64,000 nt of DNA from an uncultured Thalassotalea sp. (GTDB lineage Bacteria; Pseudomonadota; Gammaproteobacteria; Enterobacterales; Alteromonadaceae). Position numbers and translations under genes: made by a program. The notes beneath the pieces were generated by a model, which saw only the letters and a list, made by a program, of their open reading frames with translations, was not told the origin of the DNA and did not search any database. This document shows, piece after piece, positions 15,559 through 24,735 of this stretch (within the stretch, counting starts at the first letter, position 1; each line of letters starts with the position of its first letter). The stretch lies in the NCBI GenBank assembly GCA_947502355.1, contig CANMZP010000002.1, positions 1-64,000 on the forward strand. The letters are read 5' to 3'.

Positions 15559-15948
15559 ATGAAAATAACCGGTACTTTTGAAGTGGCACTTAAGCCAACA
15601 GACAGTTATGTTGAATCGACACAAAGTTTAACTGTTGGCAGAATGACCCTTGATAAAACCTTTTCAGGAGCATTAAACGCCACCAGTAAAGGCGAGATGC
15701 TTAGTATTCGCACCGCCACCGAGGGCTCTGCCGGTTATGTTGCCATTGAGATTGTTCAAGGAGAACTCGAGGGCAAAAGGGGGCAGTTTGCTTTGCAACA
15801 TTATGGGCAAATGAGCAAAGGCGAACAACACCTTGTTTTGCAAGTTATTCCTGACTCTGGCACAGATGAGCTTAGCGGTTTATCTGGAGATATGAGCATT
15901 AAAATGGAAGGTGGACAGCATCATTACGTATTTGAATATCAATTGTAA
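15559..15948 (+). CDS. DUF3224 family protein
   Basis: The 129-residue product matches the DUF3224 fold: MKITGTFEVALKPTDS, the G-x-M-x-x-D-K-T-F-x-G-x-L-x-A-T-S-x-G-E-M-L-S strand pair, and the C-terminal QHHYVFEYQL. DUF3224 is an avidin-like beta barrel of about 130 residues found in many proteobacteria; its function is unknown. The true start is the ATG at 15559, since the frame further upstream overlaps the PH-domain gene and has no ribosome site. Confidence 0.85.
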   Translation: MKITGTFEVALKPTDSYVESTQSLTVGRMTLDKTFSGALNATSKGEMLSIRTATEGSAGYVAIEIVQGELEGKRGQFALQHYGQMSKGEQHLVLQVIPDSGTDELSGLSGDMSIKMEGGQHHYVFEYQL

Positions 15949-16019
15949 TGTATGCCTTAGATTGGTCTTCACAACAAGAAAGCCACATTCATTCCTATAA
16001 CACGTAACGCAATAAAAAC

Positions 16020-16604
16020 ATGAAATATTCAGAAGACACCACGCTTACCCCACCTCAGATAACTTGTGCTGATTTTTACTTGCGACAGGGCCGTTTAACC
16101 GATTTTTTGGCAATGAAACGCTATCGTCAAGACGCCGAAAATTGCCGCTATATTCGCCTTCCGGAAACCGATGAACAAGTCATGGAAATTGTATTGCAAG
16201 TCATCAAGCCTTGGCAGTTGTCAGAAGGTCGTTGGAATGGTTGGGTAATGTGTTTAACGGGTGATGATACGGTGGTTGGCGAGATTGTCTTTAATATGGA
16301 AAGCTGGCAGAGCCAACGTGCCGAAATCGGTTATCGACTCCATAAAAGCGCTGCGGGAAAAGGCTTATGTACGCAAGCGGCCAAAATACTTGTTAACTAC
16401 CTATTTGAAGAGATAGGCGTACACAAGGTGGTGGCCAAATGCGATCCGCGTAATCAGGCTTCATCAGGCGTTATGGAAAAATTAGGTATGGTTAAAGAAG
16501 CGGAATATAAACAACACTATCTGGTTGGTGATGAGTGGACCGATCAGGCCGATTATGGCTTACTTCGCCAAGACTGGACACCTTTTCAAACGGATTCGTT
16601 ATGA
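16020..16604 (+). CDS. GNAT acetyltransferase, RimJ/RimL type
   Basis: This 194-residue protein is a RimJ/RimL-type acetyltransferase: L-R-Q-G-R-L-x-D-F at the start of the domain, IGYRLHKSAAGKGLCTQAAK with the acetyl-CoA loop around residues 106-120, and VHKVVAKCDPRNQASSGVMEKLGM near the C-terminus. Enzymes of this type acetylate amino groups of proteins or small molecules. Its TGA overlaps the ATG of the next gene by four bases (ATGA), so the two are translationally coupled. Confidence 0.85.
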   Translation: MKYSEDTTLTPPQITCADFYLRQGRLTDFLAMKRYRQDAENCRYIRLPETDEQVMEIVLQVIKPWQLSEGRWNGWVMCLTGDDTVVGEIVFNMESWQSQRAEIGYRLHKSAAGKGLCTQAAKILVNYLFEEIGVHKVVAKCDPRNQASSGVMEKLGMVKEAEYKQHYLVGDEWTDQADYGLLRQDWTPFQTDSL

Positions 16605-17626
16605 ACATTGATAAGTCCAGCCTGTATCAGGCGGTAGAGCAAGGGATTTTGTCCAAACAACAGGCCGAGCAGCTTTACAGCTTTTTAAAGAGCAACCCTA
16701 GCCAGGCGCAATTTAATTTTACCCATGTGCTTTATTACCTGGGAGGGCTTATTGCCATTGGTGCCATGACCTTGTTTATGAACCTTGGCTGGGAGGCCTT
16801 TGGTGGTTGGGGAATTGTGTTTATTTGTGGGTTGTATGCGGTTGTGGGCTTATTCTTAACCAACCGTTTTCAAAGCAAAGGGCTTGCGATTCCGGCCGGT
16901 ATTTGTGCCACCTTTGTGGTTGCTCTGACCCCTTTATGGGTCTATGGGTTACAACAGGCGTTGGGTGTTTGGCCAGATGAGAGCGTTTATCGAGAGTATC
17001 ATCGTCTGATCAAATGGCATTGGCTATACATGGAACTGGCCACCTTAGTGGTGGGTATTTTGGTTGCCTATAAATACAAATACCCCTTCTTGTTTATGCC
17101 GATTGCGGTCACATTGTGGTACTTAACGATGGACGTTGCCGCCATGATTTCGGGTGGCGATTACTCTTGGGAATTACGCTCATTGGTTTCCATGTATTGT
17201 GGTTTGCTAATGATAGGTTTGGCCTTTTGGGTGGACATTCGTGCGCGTTATCAGGCGGACTATGCGTTTTGGATATATTTGTTTGGGGTACTGGCTTTTT
17301 GGGGCGGTTTATCGTCGCAATCATCCGACAGCGAGTTGGCAAAATTCATCTACTTTAGCATTAACCTAACCATGATAGGTATTGGGGTGATGCTGGTTAG
17401 GCGAGCCTTTGTCATTTTTGGTGCCATGGGGTGCTGTGGTTATTTAGGGCACCTTGCCAGCAGTATTTTTCAGGACAGTTGGCTATTCCCTATTGCCTTA
17501 ACGATTATTGGGTTATTGGTTATTTACCTCGGCGTTTTATGGCAACGACATGAGGCAACACTGGCCGAAAAGCTAAGGTGTAGGCTTCCTCAGGCATTGC
17601 GCGAATTGCTAGAGTCCAAGCAATAG
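16601..17626 (+). CDS. DUF2157-type polytopic membrane protein
   Basis: This 341-residue protein starts with a soluble segment (MNIDKSSLYQAVEQGILSKQQAEQLYSFL) and then has about nine to ten membrane helices. The soluble start and the first helix GGLIAIGAMTLFMNLGWEAFG fit DUF2157, whose function is unknown. The ATG overlaps the stop of the acetyltransferase gene in an ATGA arrangement, so the longer frame that starts inside that gene is rejected. It shares a transcript with the next gene. Confidence 0.75.
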   Translation: MNIDKSSLYQAVEQGILSKQQAEQLYSFLKSNPSQAQFNFTHVLYYLGGLIAIGAMTLFMNLGWEAFGGWGIVFICGLYAVVGLFLTNRFQSKGLAIPAGICATFVVALTPLWVYGLQQALGVWPDESVYREYHRLIKWHWLYMELATLVVGILVAYKYKYPFLFMPIAVTLWYLTMDVAAMISGGDYSWELRSLVSMYCGLLMIGLAFWVDIRARYQADYAFWIYLFGVLAFWGGLSSQSSDSELAKFIYFSINLTMIGIGVMLVRRAFVIFGAMGCCGYLGHLASSIFQDSWLFPIALTIIGLLVIYLGVLWQRHEATLAEKLRCRLPQALRELLESKQ

Positions 17627-17640
17627 AATACGGCTATTTT

Positions 17641-18606
17641 ATGTTAAATGTGTTGTCCAAAAGACTCAAAGTGTTCCCGACACCCGTAGCCGGTTTGGCG
17701 CTAGGTATTGCCAGTATCGGCATCATTGTTGATTTGGTTTTACATCTTGATGGTCTTTTGCAAACCGCAACGGCCTTGATTGCCGGGTTGTTGTTATTGG
17801 TCTTGGCGATTCGATTTATTCTCTATCCAAAAACCTTGTTGGCAGACCTGCAGCACCCTGTTGTTGGGAGTGTGGCACCAACGTTTGCTATGGCAACCAT
17901 GCTCACCAGTAACGCCATTATATTGCACCACCATGAATTTATTGGTCATATGCTGTGGTTGCTGGCGTTAGTCATTCATATCGTATTTTTAATCACTTTT
18001 ATTTATCATCGCCAAGGTGATTTTAATTTAGCGCACATGGTACCAAGTTGGTTTGTACCACCGGTGGGCATTATTGTTGCGGCGTTGTCTTATCATGGCC
18101 CTGATACAGGCGTTTTGTATTATCTTGCTTTGGGCAGCTTGTATTTTGGCCTAATCTGTTTTGCCATCATGCTGCCGTTAATGTTTTATCGATTCATTTT
18201 CAAAGACAACATTGCGCATGCTGCTCAGCCAACCATAGCGGTATTAGCTGCCCCTGCAAGTCTGTCTATGGCCGGGTATTTGCAGTTTATTAAAGAGCCT
18301 TCCATGCTTGTCGTCCTGTTATTATTTGGGGTGGCGGTGCTTATGACGGTCATTGTGTATATTGCGTTTACCAAACTGTTGTTTTTGCCATTTTCGCCGG
18401 GGTATTCGGCCTTTACTTTCCCAATGGCCATCGGGGCAACCGCCCTGTATAAAGTCGCAAATCAATTAACGAATTGGGGCGTGGATGCGTCACTAGTGAA
18501 CGAAGTGATAATGCTTGCTCATATCGAATTGGTTTTGGCCAGTCTGGTCATACTGTATGTAAGCATCCGCTTTGTTCAATTTTTCATAAGGCCTGCGCAG
18601 GCCTAA
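17641..18606 (+). CDS. TDT/SLAC1 family transporter, TehA-like
   Basis: This 321-residue protein has ten membrane helices and TDT features: the N-terminal P-x-x-G-L-A-L-G-I-A-S-I-G, P-V-x-x-S-x-x-P-T-F-A-M, and WFVPPVGIIVAAL. Members include TehA, the plant SLAC1 anion channel and sulfite exporters. It could move an anion such as sulfite or a tellurite-type ion; the substrate is not clear. It begins 14 bases after the DUF2157 gene. Confidence 0.85.
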   Translation: MLNVLSKRLKVFPTPVAGLALGIASIGIIVDLVLHLDGLLQTATALIAGLLLLVLAIRFILYPKTLLADLQHPVVGSVAPTFAMATMLTSNAIILHHHEFIGHMLWLLALVIHIVFLITFIYHRQGDFNLAHMVPSWFVPPVGIIVAALSYHGPDTGVLYYLALGSLYFGLICFAIMLPLMFYRFIFKDNIAHAAQPTIAVLAAPASLSMAGYLQFIKEPSMLVVLLLFGVAVLMTVIVYIAFTKLLFLPFSPGYSAFTFPMAIGATALYKVANQLTNWGVDASLVNEVIMLAHIELVLASLVILYVSIRFVQFFIRPAQA

Positions 18607-18624
18607 TACCAACTAAGGAATATG

Positions 18625-19020
18625 ATGAGTGGCATAGTTAACTTAAACGATTTATTACAATCAATGGCACCACAACTTAAGCCTGGGGAGTTTGTTTTTT
18701 GTAAGGTTGAAGCGTTTGACGCATCACACTTAGCGTTAAATCCTCTTGGCATGTTTAAAGAACAAGAGGCCACCACGCTTATTCTCGATCGTCATCAGGC
18801 TGAACAAGCAAAACTGGACTTTGAAGGGGTCTTTAAACAAGTGACTTTAACGGTGCATTCCAGCCTAGAAGCCGTTGGGCTAACCGCTGCCATCGCAACC
18901 AAGCTGGCCAGTTATCAAATAAGTGCCAATGTGGTTGCCGGATACTACCATGACCATATTTTTGTGCCCGTTAGTGATGCAGAGCGTGCTTTAGAGGCTC
19001 TGCATGAGTTTACAAAATAG
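18625..19020 (+). CDS. ACT domain protein
   Basis: The 131-residue product is two short ACT-like units: GEFVFCKVEAF with D-x-x-x-x-A-L-N-P-x-G, then FKQVTLTVHSSLEAVGLTAAIATKLASYQISANVVAGYYHDHIFVPV. ACT domains bind small ligands, often amino acids. AAGGA at 18615-18619 is five bases before the second of two adjacent ATGs, so 18625 is the likely start. It is convergent with the SulP gene, leaving only four bases between their stop codons. Confidence 0.85.
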   Translation: MSGIVNLNDLLQSMAPQLKPGEFVFCKVEAFDASHLALNPLGMFKEQEATTLILDRHQAEQAKLDFEGVFKQVTLTVHSSLEAVGLTAAIATKLASYQISANVVAGYYHDHIFVPVSDAERALEALHEFTK

Positions 19021-19024
19021 TTCT

Positions 19025-20707
19025 TTAGCCTTTGCTAAAGGCTTTAATGGCCTGTTTTATGGTTGGGTATTTATAACTATTTTGGTCTGTGCGGCGATCA
19101 CTTACCCAGGCATCTTCAAAAAAGCGCTGTACATTGCGTTTTTGGTGGGTAATAAATAAATGCACACCTTGTTCTTCTAAAATGGCTTTAATCTCCCGGA
19201 CCTTATTGGTGGCGGTCGTGTCGACGATATTTATCGGGCTCGCATCTAAAATGACCCATTTTAATTCGTCTTGTTGTTTCATTTTGGTCAGCAAGTCTTG
19301 CTTGAAGTAATCGGCATTAAAAAACAGAATGTTCGACTCAAAGCGATAAATCAATATACCCGGGGTCACTTGTGCGTCGTGAAAGTCTTCAATGTTATGA
19401 TAGCTTTTTAATGATTCAACAAAACCTAGTACACCGCTCGTCGGTTTAGAGGCTACGGCAAGAAGCAATATTAAGGACAATAACACCGCCATAATAACCC
19501 CAGGTAAAGCGCCAAACACCAGTACCCCCAAGGTCGTTAATACGGACATAGCAAACTCTGCACGATTCATTTTATACAGCTCTTTTAAGGCGCTGATGTC
19601 AAACAAGCCCATGGCCGAAACCATAATAACTGCGGCCAAGGCCGAAATGGGGACAAAGGCTAACGGCTCGGTTAAAAAGAACAATACGAACAGCATCACG
19701 ATGCCGGCTATTACCCCAACCATTTGGCTTTTACCTCCCATGGCATTATTTACCGCGGTGCGCGAGTCGGCGCCGGTTACCGGGAAGCCCTGAATCATGC
19801 CAGAGGCAAGGTTACAGGCACCAAACCCGATAAGTTCTTGGTTGGCATCCACTTCATAATTATTGCGTTGGGCAAAACTTTTGGCGGTTAAAATACCACT
19901 GGTAAAACTCACTAAGGTTAATGCCATGGCGTCGCCTAATATTTGCTTAAATTCATTAAAGGCTAATTCGGGAAACGAAAACAGGCTTGGCATACCTGCA
20001 GGTACCGCGCCAAGAATATGAATACCTTGTTGGTCTAAATTTAGGCTTTGTACTAGGGCGATCCCCAAAATAACCACTATTAAAGCACTGGGTAATTTAG
20101 GTGCCACTTTCTTGAACATAAACAGGCACAAAATTAATCCCGCCCCCATCAACAAGGTGGGCAGATGACTGTGTTCGAGTTGTTGAAAAAATTGATACAG
20201 CTCAGGGAAAAAGCCACTGGCATCCACCTCCACCCCAAACAGTTTTTTGAGTTGGCCAACAATAATAATAAGCGCAATACCGTTTAAAAAGCCGGTTAAG
20301 ATAGGCAAAGATAAAAAGTTGGCGATAAAGCCAAGCCGGAACACCCCGGCAATTACATAAACAATACCGGTGCAAAGCGTTAACGCCACCATCAACATTT
20401 GATATTTAATGGGGTCACCTGCTGCCAAATGCCCCAAACTCGCGGCAACAATAATACAAGTGGCGGCATCGGGGCCGGTCATTAATTGCCTTGATGAGCC
20501 AAAGAGGGCGTAAGCAAACAAAGGGAAAATGGCCGAGTACATGCCAAATACGGCCGGCACACCGGCTAAATCGGCATAGGCAATACCAACAGGCAAGGCG
20601 ACGGCAGCTACGGATAAGCCCGCAGCGACATCGCCTTTGAGCCAAGAAGGTTTATAGTGTAAAAGGGTGACAAGACCGGGAAATATTTTACTTATTATGG
20701 ATGCCAT
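19025..20707 (-). CDS. SulP family anion transporter with STAS domain
   Basis: This 560-residue protein has a transmembrane SulP domain of about ten or more helices and a C-terminal STAS domain (about residues 440-555). The SulP signature at residues 14-75 (W-x-x-G-D-V-x-A-G-L, V-A-L-P-V-G-I-A-Y-A, G-x-Y-S-A-I-F-P, G-S-S-R-Q-L) is clear, and D-x-S-x-I-N-I-V-D-T-T-A appears in the STAS part. Likely substrates are sulfate, bicarbonate or a dicarboxylate. The start is ATG 20707; an in-frame TTG sits 15 bases upstream. Confidence 0.9.
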   Translation of the reverse strand: MASIISKIFPGLVTLLHYKPSWLKGDVAAGLSVAAVALPVGIAYADLAGVPAVFGMYSAIFPLFAYALFGSSRQLMTGPDAATCIIVAASLGHLAAGDPIKYQMLMVALTLCTGIVYVIAGVFRLGFIANFLSLPILTGFLNGIALIIIVGQLKKLFGVEVDASGFFPELYQFFQQLEHSHLPTLLMGAGLILCLFMFKKVAPKLPSALIVVILGIALVQSLNLDQQGIHILGAVPAGMPSLFSFPELAFNEFKQILGDAMALTLVSFTSGILTAKSFAQRNNYEVDANQELIGFGACNLASGMIQGFPVTGADSRTAVNNAMGGKSQMVGVIAGIVMLFVLFFLTEPLAFVPISALAAVIMVSAMGLFDISALKELYKMNRAEFAMSVLTTLGVLVFGALPGVIMAVLLSLILLLAVASKPTSGVLGFVESLKSYHNIEDFHDAQVTPGILIYRFESNILFFNADYFKQDLLTKMKQQDELKWVILDASPINIVDTTATNKVREIKAILEEQGVHLFITHQKRNVQRFFEDAWVSDRRTDQNSYKYPTIKQAIKAFSKG

Positions 20708-20877
20708 TGATTTAGATTCCAAAATGCTGCCGCTTCAAGAGATGATTAAATTTAAGATTAAAAAATATAGATAATCAATATGTTAACTGTAATCCACCGA
20801 CGTGTATTTGTAAAAAATAAGCTAAAAAATTTTACCTGCGTTATAGTATAGAGGCTGTTTTTAATAGGGGTTTTTGT

Positions 20878-21351
20878 ATGCGATTTTTTGTTGTTTTCTC
20901 ATTGGTTTTATTTTTGCAATCTTGTGCCAGTTTAGTCAGTTTAAAAGATCCAGAGGTGAGCCTTATTGGCATAGAGCCGGTTAAAAGCAGCGGTATGACG
21001 CCACGGTTTGTTTTGCATTTAATGATCACCAACCCGAATGATATAGACCTAGATATTGACGGCGTTGCGTTTAATTTCAGCATTGCTGAAGAAGAGTTGT
21101 TGTCTGGGGTTGCCAATAATATACCAACATTAACGGCTTACGGGGAAACCGCTGTCGATGTGCAGGGCAGCATCAGTTTGTTTAAATTGTTCAATTTATT
21201 TAGAGGTTTAGGAAAAGATGCAGACAAAGCTCTGGACTATAAGCTAACGACAACCATTGACCCAAGCGGCTTCCCCGCATTTGATGTTGAGCAGGTGGGT
21301 AATTTAAGTGGCGAGTTGAAAAAAGGCCTGCAAAAAGCCGGGTTAAAATAA
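20878..21351 (+). CDS. LEA14-like (WHy domain) lipoprotein
   Basis: This 157-residue protein begins with a lipoprotein signal ending LFLQSC (cysteine at residue 16). The mature part shows a WHy domain: VSLIGIEPVKSSGMTPRFVLHLMITNPNDIDLDIDGVAF, with the N-P-N-x-x-D-L motif, then a second strand set ending F-D-V-E-Q-V-G. Such proteins resemble late-embryogenesis-abundant (LEA14) proteins and are linked to desiccation or stress tolerance. It should sit in an envelope membrane. Confidence 0.85.
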   Translation: MRFFVVFSLVLFLQSCASLVSLKDPEVSLIGIEPVKSSGMTPRFVLHLMITNPNDIDLDIDGVAFNFSIAEEELLSGVANNIPTLTAYGETAVDVQGSISLFKLFNLFRGLGKDADKALDYKLTTTIDPSGFPAFDVEQVGNLSGELKKGLQKAGLK

Positions 21352-21361
21352 TGGAATAAAA

Positions 21362-21829
21362 ATGACTCCAGCAATCAAACTGGCTGAAAAGCAGAACGTT
21401 AAGCACAAAATACATCAATATCAGCACGACGCCAATGCCAGCTCTTTTGGCGATGAAGCCGTTGCAATGTTAGGGGTGGATGCAGCATATGTGTTCAAAA
21501 CCCTAGTGGTTGATATTGATGAAAAGTCATTGGTGGTGGCCGTTATTCCAGTGCAGCAAAGCTTGAGTTTAAAATTGATTGCAAAGGCCTTTGGCGGAAA
21601 GAAGGCGGCGATGGCCGATAAACAAAAAGTGCAACGCACAACGGGGTATGTTCTTGGTGGGGTTAGCCCTTTGGGACAGAAAAAACGACTACCAACGTTT
21701 ATTGATGCCAGTGCGCAGTCGCTTGTTACTATGTTTGTTAGTGCGGGAAAGCGGGGGCTGGAAATCGAATTAGCCCCCAAAGACTTATTGCAATTGAGCC
21801 ATGCGCAATTTGCAAATTTGACCGCTTAA
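21362..21829 (+). CDS. ybaK: Cys-tRNA(Pro)/Cys-tRNA(Cys) deacylase YbaK/EbsC
   Basis: The 155-residue protein matches the YbaK/EbsC editing family: TPAIKLAEKQNV at the start, AYVFKTLVVDI with the conserved lysine, and G-G-V-S-P-L-G-Q-K-K-R-L-P-T-F-I-D near the middle. The enzyme clears Cys wrongly attached to tRNA-Pro. It starts ten bases after the LEA-type lipoprotein gene. Confidence 0.92.
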   Translation: MTPAIKLAEKQNVKHKIHQYQHDANASSFGDEAVAMLGVDAAYVFKTLVVDIDEKSLVVAVIPVQQSLSLKLIAKAFGGKKAAMADKQKVQRTTGYVLGGVSPLGQKKRLPTFIDASAQSLVTMFVSAGKRGLEIELAPKDLLQLSHAQFANLTA

Positions 21830-21848
21830 TAAATTAATTGCAATAGGG

Positions 21849-23084
21849 CTAAGTCAGCAATAACCACTGCATGGTACCGGCTATGGTCCCTAATACGGCT
21901 CCAACCGCAATTAACTTCCATTGATCTTCCGATACAATAGGGTGCAATATTCCCCAGAACTCCTCCGGAGGCATATCGTTCATACGTGTGGCCATGGTGC
22001 TTTCAATGTCCATGGTTTTATCAATGTAGTTTAAGCTTTTTGGATCAATCTTATGCGATTCAGACAACACGCGCTGGCAAACACGTTCACGCATTAGGTC
22101 GTACTCACGACTACCAACGGAAAAATACACTAAAGGCTTAATAACCCCTTGCGTGGTTTCGATGGTGTGGTTTACTTCTCGAGAAATAATTTGGTCGACC
22201 TTTTCACATGAATCGCGTTTTGAGTTGATTGCTTCAAACAACACCTGACCATTAATGAGCTTGGTCGCAAATACTTCAGCAAGCTTGTTCGAGACTTCTT
22301 TTTGTCGTTTAAGGAAAAGACCGTGAAAGGTGATGCCAAGGATTTTTTTCGGTTTTACCGGCTTTTGCAGCATTTCGATGGCCAGAAAATTGGTTAAGTA
22401 ACCAACCAGCATGCCACTTAAAGGCAATAACCACCAAACTGGGTAAAAGTACCATAAAACCATGACTGGTAAGCCCAGAGGGAAACCAAAATAAAAGCCG
22501 CTATTGCGCAAAAATATAAACTCTTTACCAGCCACTTTTTCAAAAACATCGCTTAATAAAGTTTTGTGCATTAATAGACGCTCTAATGCCATTTCATGAA
22601 TATCAATGAAGGTATCTAAGTCGTTTTTAATGTCTTCGGTAACATCGGCAATGATCGTCGGTAACTGTTTTCTGACTTCGCGATAGACTTGGTTTTTCAA
22701 ACTGGCAGGTGAGGCCTTCCAAAACACATTCGTAATGGAGAAACCCAAAATTCGAGTTTTTTCTAATGCTTCATCAACGATATCTTCTACTAAGGGATCT
22801 AAACGGTGACGAACCACTTCAAATAATTCGTCAGAATCGATACGGGAAAGTAATTCATCTTGATCGAGCGTATTGCGGACACTGGTATCCACTAAGGTAC
22901 TGCCCATTTTGGGCGCATTCGCCGGGATTACACCTTGCCAACCGATCGGACCGAAACCCACAAAGTTGACGGGCATAAACATCATTTTTACGGCTAACCA
23001 GTTTGTGCCATAGCCTACTGCGGCACTAATCACCGGAATGGTAAGGTAAGTCCAGTAGGTTTCAATAAACGTCAAGAAAGACAT
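21849..23084 (-). CDS. DUF445 family membrane protein
   Basis: The 411-residue protein has hydrophobic segments at both ends and in the middle (about 15-35, 205-235 and 385-411), and the long soluble helical stretches typical of DUF445. The start FIETYWTYLTIPVISAAVGYGTNWLAVKMMFMPV, with G-x-x-T-N-W-x-A-V-x-M-x-F-x-P, is the family signature and recurs in part as GYLTNFLAIEML. The function is unknown. It is the last gene before a region with a possible MITE and is convergent with ybaK. Confidence 0.85.
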   Translation of the reverse strand: MSFLTFIETYWTYLTIPVISAAVGYGTNWLAVKMMFMPVNFVGFGPIGWQGVIPANAPKMGSTLVDTSVRNTLDQDELLSRIDSDELFEVVRHRLDPLVEDIVDEALEKTRILGFSITNVFWKASPASLKNQVYREVRKQLPTIIADVTEDIKNDLDTFIDIHEMALERLLMHKTLLSDVFEKVAGKEFIFLRNSGFYFGFPLGLPVMVLWYFYPVWWLLPLSGMLVGYLTNFLAIEMLQKPVKPKKILGITFHGLFLKRQKEVSNKLAEVFATKLINGQVLFEAINSKRDSCEKVDQIISREVNHTIETTQGVIKPLVYFSVGSREYDLMRERVCQRVLSESHKIDPKSLNYIDKTMDIESTMATRMNDMPPEEFWGILHPIVSEDQWKLIAVGAVLGTIAGTMQWLLLT

Positions 23085-23310
23085 TTTTAACTCCCTGTTT
23101 GCCCTTTCGGTGACCTGAAAATAGTCTCAAAGAAAGGCAATATTTTTTTTATTGTTAGGTACTACCAAAGTTATTGCGACTGAGCTAAGCCGAAGTACTC
23201 GTGTAAAGAAGAATTTATCAAACTGATAATTGCTTGTAATAATAGCTTAAAATTGCACGTTATTGCAATAATTAAGTCGTGTGTTAAGTGGCTAAAGCTT
23301 GCTATCATTG

Positions 23311-23557
23311 CTAGGGTCTGTTGACCTTTGTTGTATAACTTTTGTTCTTAAGTTGAATGTAATTTCTACTTATTGGCTAAAAATATAAATATTATGTTTT
23401 GTCGTTGTTGATGTGAATCCTAGGGACACCGTTTGTTTGGCAATTCTACTGCGTTTTTTCAATGTGAAAGGCAATAAGCATTCCAAAGTGAAAAAGACTT
23501 ATAGAATCACCAAACAATTCGCCGCAAAAATCACCACCAAAGATAAACAGACCCTAG
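23311..23557. mobile_element. Possible MITE, 247 bases
   Basis: CTAGGGTCTGTT at 23311-23322 is the exact inverted complement of AACAGACCCTAG at 23546-23557, and similarity continues for a further eleven bases with three mismatches (TTGACCTTTG against TTTATCTTTG). No transposase is encoded inside. A third partial copy of the end (CCTAGGGACACC) sits inside at about 23418. Target duplication was not obvious. This would be a small non-autonomous insertion or a deleted insertion sequence; the rest of the 23085-23607 gap holds nothing else I can name. Confidence 0.4.
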
Positions 23558-23607
23558 GATAAATTACTGTCTGCACAGAAAAACAGGTCTTATTGTGAGG
23601 AAAAAAT

Positions 23608-24015
23608 GTGACCGCTAACAAGCAAGTCAGAAGCGAACTGTTGCAAGGGGCACTGAAAACAGAATATAAAACCGTATATCACCTGGTGAAACACTATTGC
23701 CGTAAACATCACCTGCAGGTACAAAGCCATGCAAATACGTTATGCCATGCCTGTTCAAGCTTGCTGGCATACGCCGAATTTCGATTAGACCGTTGCCCAT
23801 ACGGACAAGCCAAGCCAACATGCAATAAATGCCCTGTCCATTGTTATAAGCCACAGCAAAAACAAGAGATGAAAACCGTGATGCGCTACAGTGGTCCAAG
23901 AATGTTACTCTCCCATCCTATCCTTGCTATCCGTCATTTACTTCATGAAAGGCGACCGGTCCCCAAAAAGCCCATGGCCAACGTGTCGAATCGTCATATC
24001 AGAAAGCAGCAATAG
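23608..24015 (+). CDS. Nitrous oxide-stimulated promoter family protein
   Basis: This 135-residue protein has the signature of the family called nitrous oxide-stimulated promoter (PF11756 type): C-H-A-C-S-S-L-L-A-Y-A, RLDRCPYGQAKPTCNKCPVHCY and MRYSGPRMLLSHPILAIRHL. The C-x-x-C and C-x-x-C-x-x-x-C-Y pattern may bind a metal or an Fe-S cluster. The true role is unknown. It starts with a GTG at 23608; an overlapping ATG at 23606 stops at once. TGAGGA lies upstream. Confidence 0.85.
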   Translation: MTANKQVRSELLQGALKTEYKTVYHLVKHYCRKHHLQVQSHANTLCHACSSLLAYAEFRLDRCPYGQAKPTCNKCPVHCYKPQQKQEMKTVMRYSGPRMLLSHPILAIRHLLHERRPVPKKPMANVSNRHIRKQQ

Positions 24016-24165
24016 CGTCTGGCTGGGGATAATCAAGGGGAGGGGCAAAACATAAGTTTGGTGAATTGTGTGCTATATTTACGGGGCGATAATCGCAAAC
24101 TCCTTTTGCTAAGAAGTGTGTTGTTTAGTAAGTATTTTAGGACTTGATAATAACTTAGGGACAAC

Positions 24166-24630
24166 ATGATGAAATTAAAATTAATGACCGCTTTCTTAAT
24201 GGCAATAATGGCAACGGGTAGTTACGCCAATAGCTGGGATAAAAATCAACAAGCTGTATGGAATGTCGTTCTTAAATCATATAAAGACATTGAAAAGCGT
24301 GATGTTAACTGGACAGATAACTGGGTAACCGAAGATGCCATTGTATGGGGAAATAGCACACCTATGCCAATGAGTCGCAGTGCGGTAAAGCGTTGGGATA
24401 AGTTTCAATTTGCCGATGGCTCCACCAATAACATCGCCGAATACAGTCCGGCAGCAATTGTGGTGCATGGTGATACAGCCGTCGCCCATTACTATTATTC
24501 AAATGGCATCACCACCAAAGAAGGTAAACAAATGACCGTACATGGTCGTTGCACGGACATCTTGGTTAAAGCCGGAAAATCGTGGAAATTCCTCTCCTGG
24601 CACTGTGCCGATGAACCGAAAAAATCTTAA
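24166..24630 (+). CDS. Secreted SnoaL/NTF2-like protein
   Basis: The 154-residue product has a signal peptide (MMKLKLMTAFLMAIMATGSYA) and a cone-shaped NTF2-like domain: an N-terminal helix (W-x-x-V-L-K-S-Y-K-D-I), a D-A-I-V-W-G strand, H-G-D-T-A-V-A-H-Y-Y and a closing G-R-C-T-D-I-L-V-K-x-x-x-x-W-K-F-L-S-W-H strand. This type is the polyketide-cyclase-like SnoaL family; the catalytic role of members exported to the periplasm is not known. It ends before a palindromic terminator. Confidence 0.75.
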   Translation: MMKLKLMTAFLMAIMATGSYANSWDKNQQAVWNVVLKSYKDIEKRDVNWTDNWVTEDAIVWGNSTPMPMSRSAVKRWDKFQFADGSTNNIAEYSPAAIVVHGDTAVAHYYYSNGITTKEGKQMTVHGRCTDILVKAGKSWKFLSWHCADEPKKS

Positions 24631-24650
24631 CCGATATTAACCATGTATAA

Positions 24651-24684
24651 AAAAACTTGGCTTATTTAAATAAGCCAAGTTTTT
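24651..24684. terminator. Perfect 34 base palindromic terminator
   Basis: The 34 bases are fully self-complementary: AAAAACTTGGCTTATTT followed by its inverse, ending in TTTTT on each strand. It lies between two convergent genes (the NTF2-like protein and the sigma factor), so it can stop transcription from both sides. Confidence 0.9.
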
Positions 24685-24735
24685 ATAGTAAAAGCGGAGT
24701 TGTAGGGCGAATGCCCCGTCATTTACTTTAAGGTA

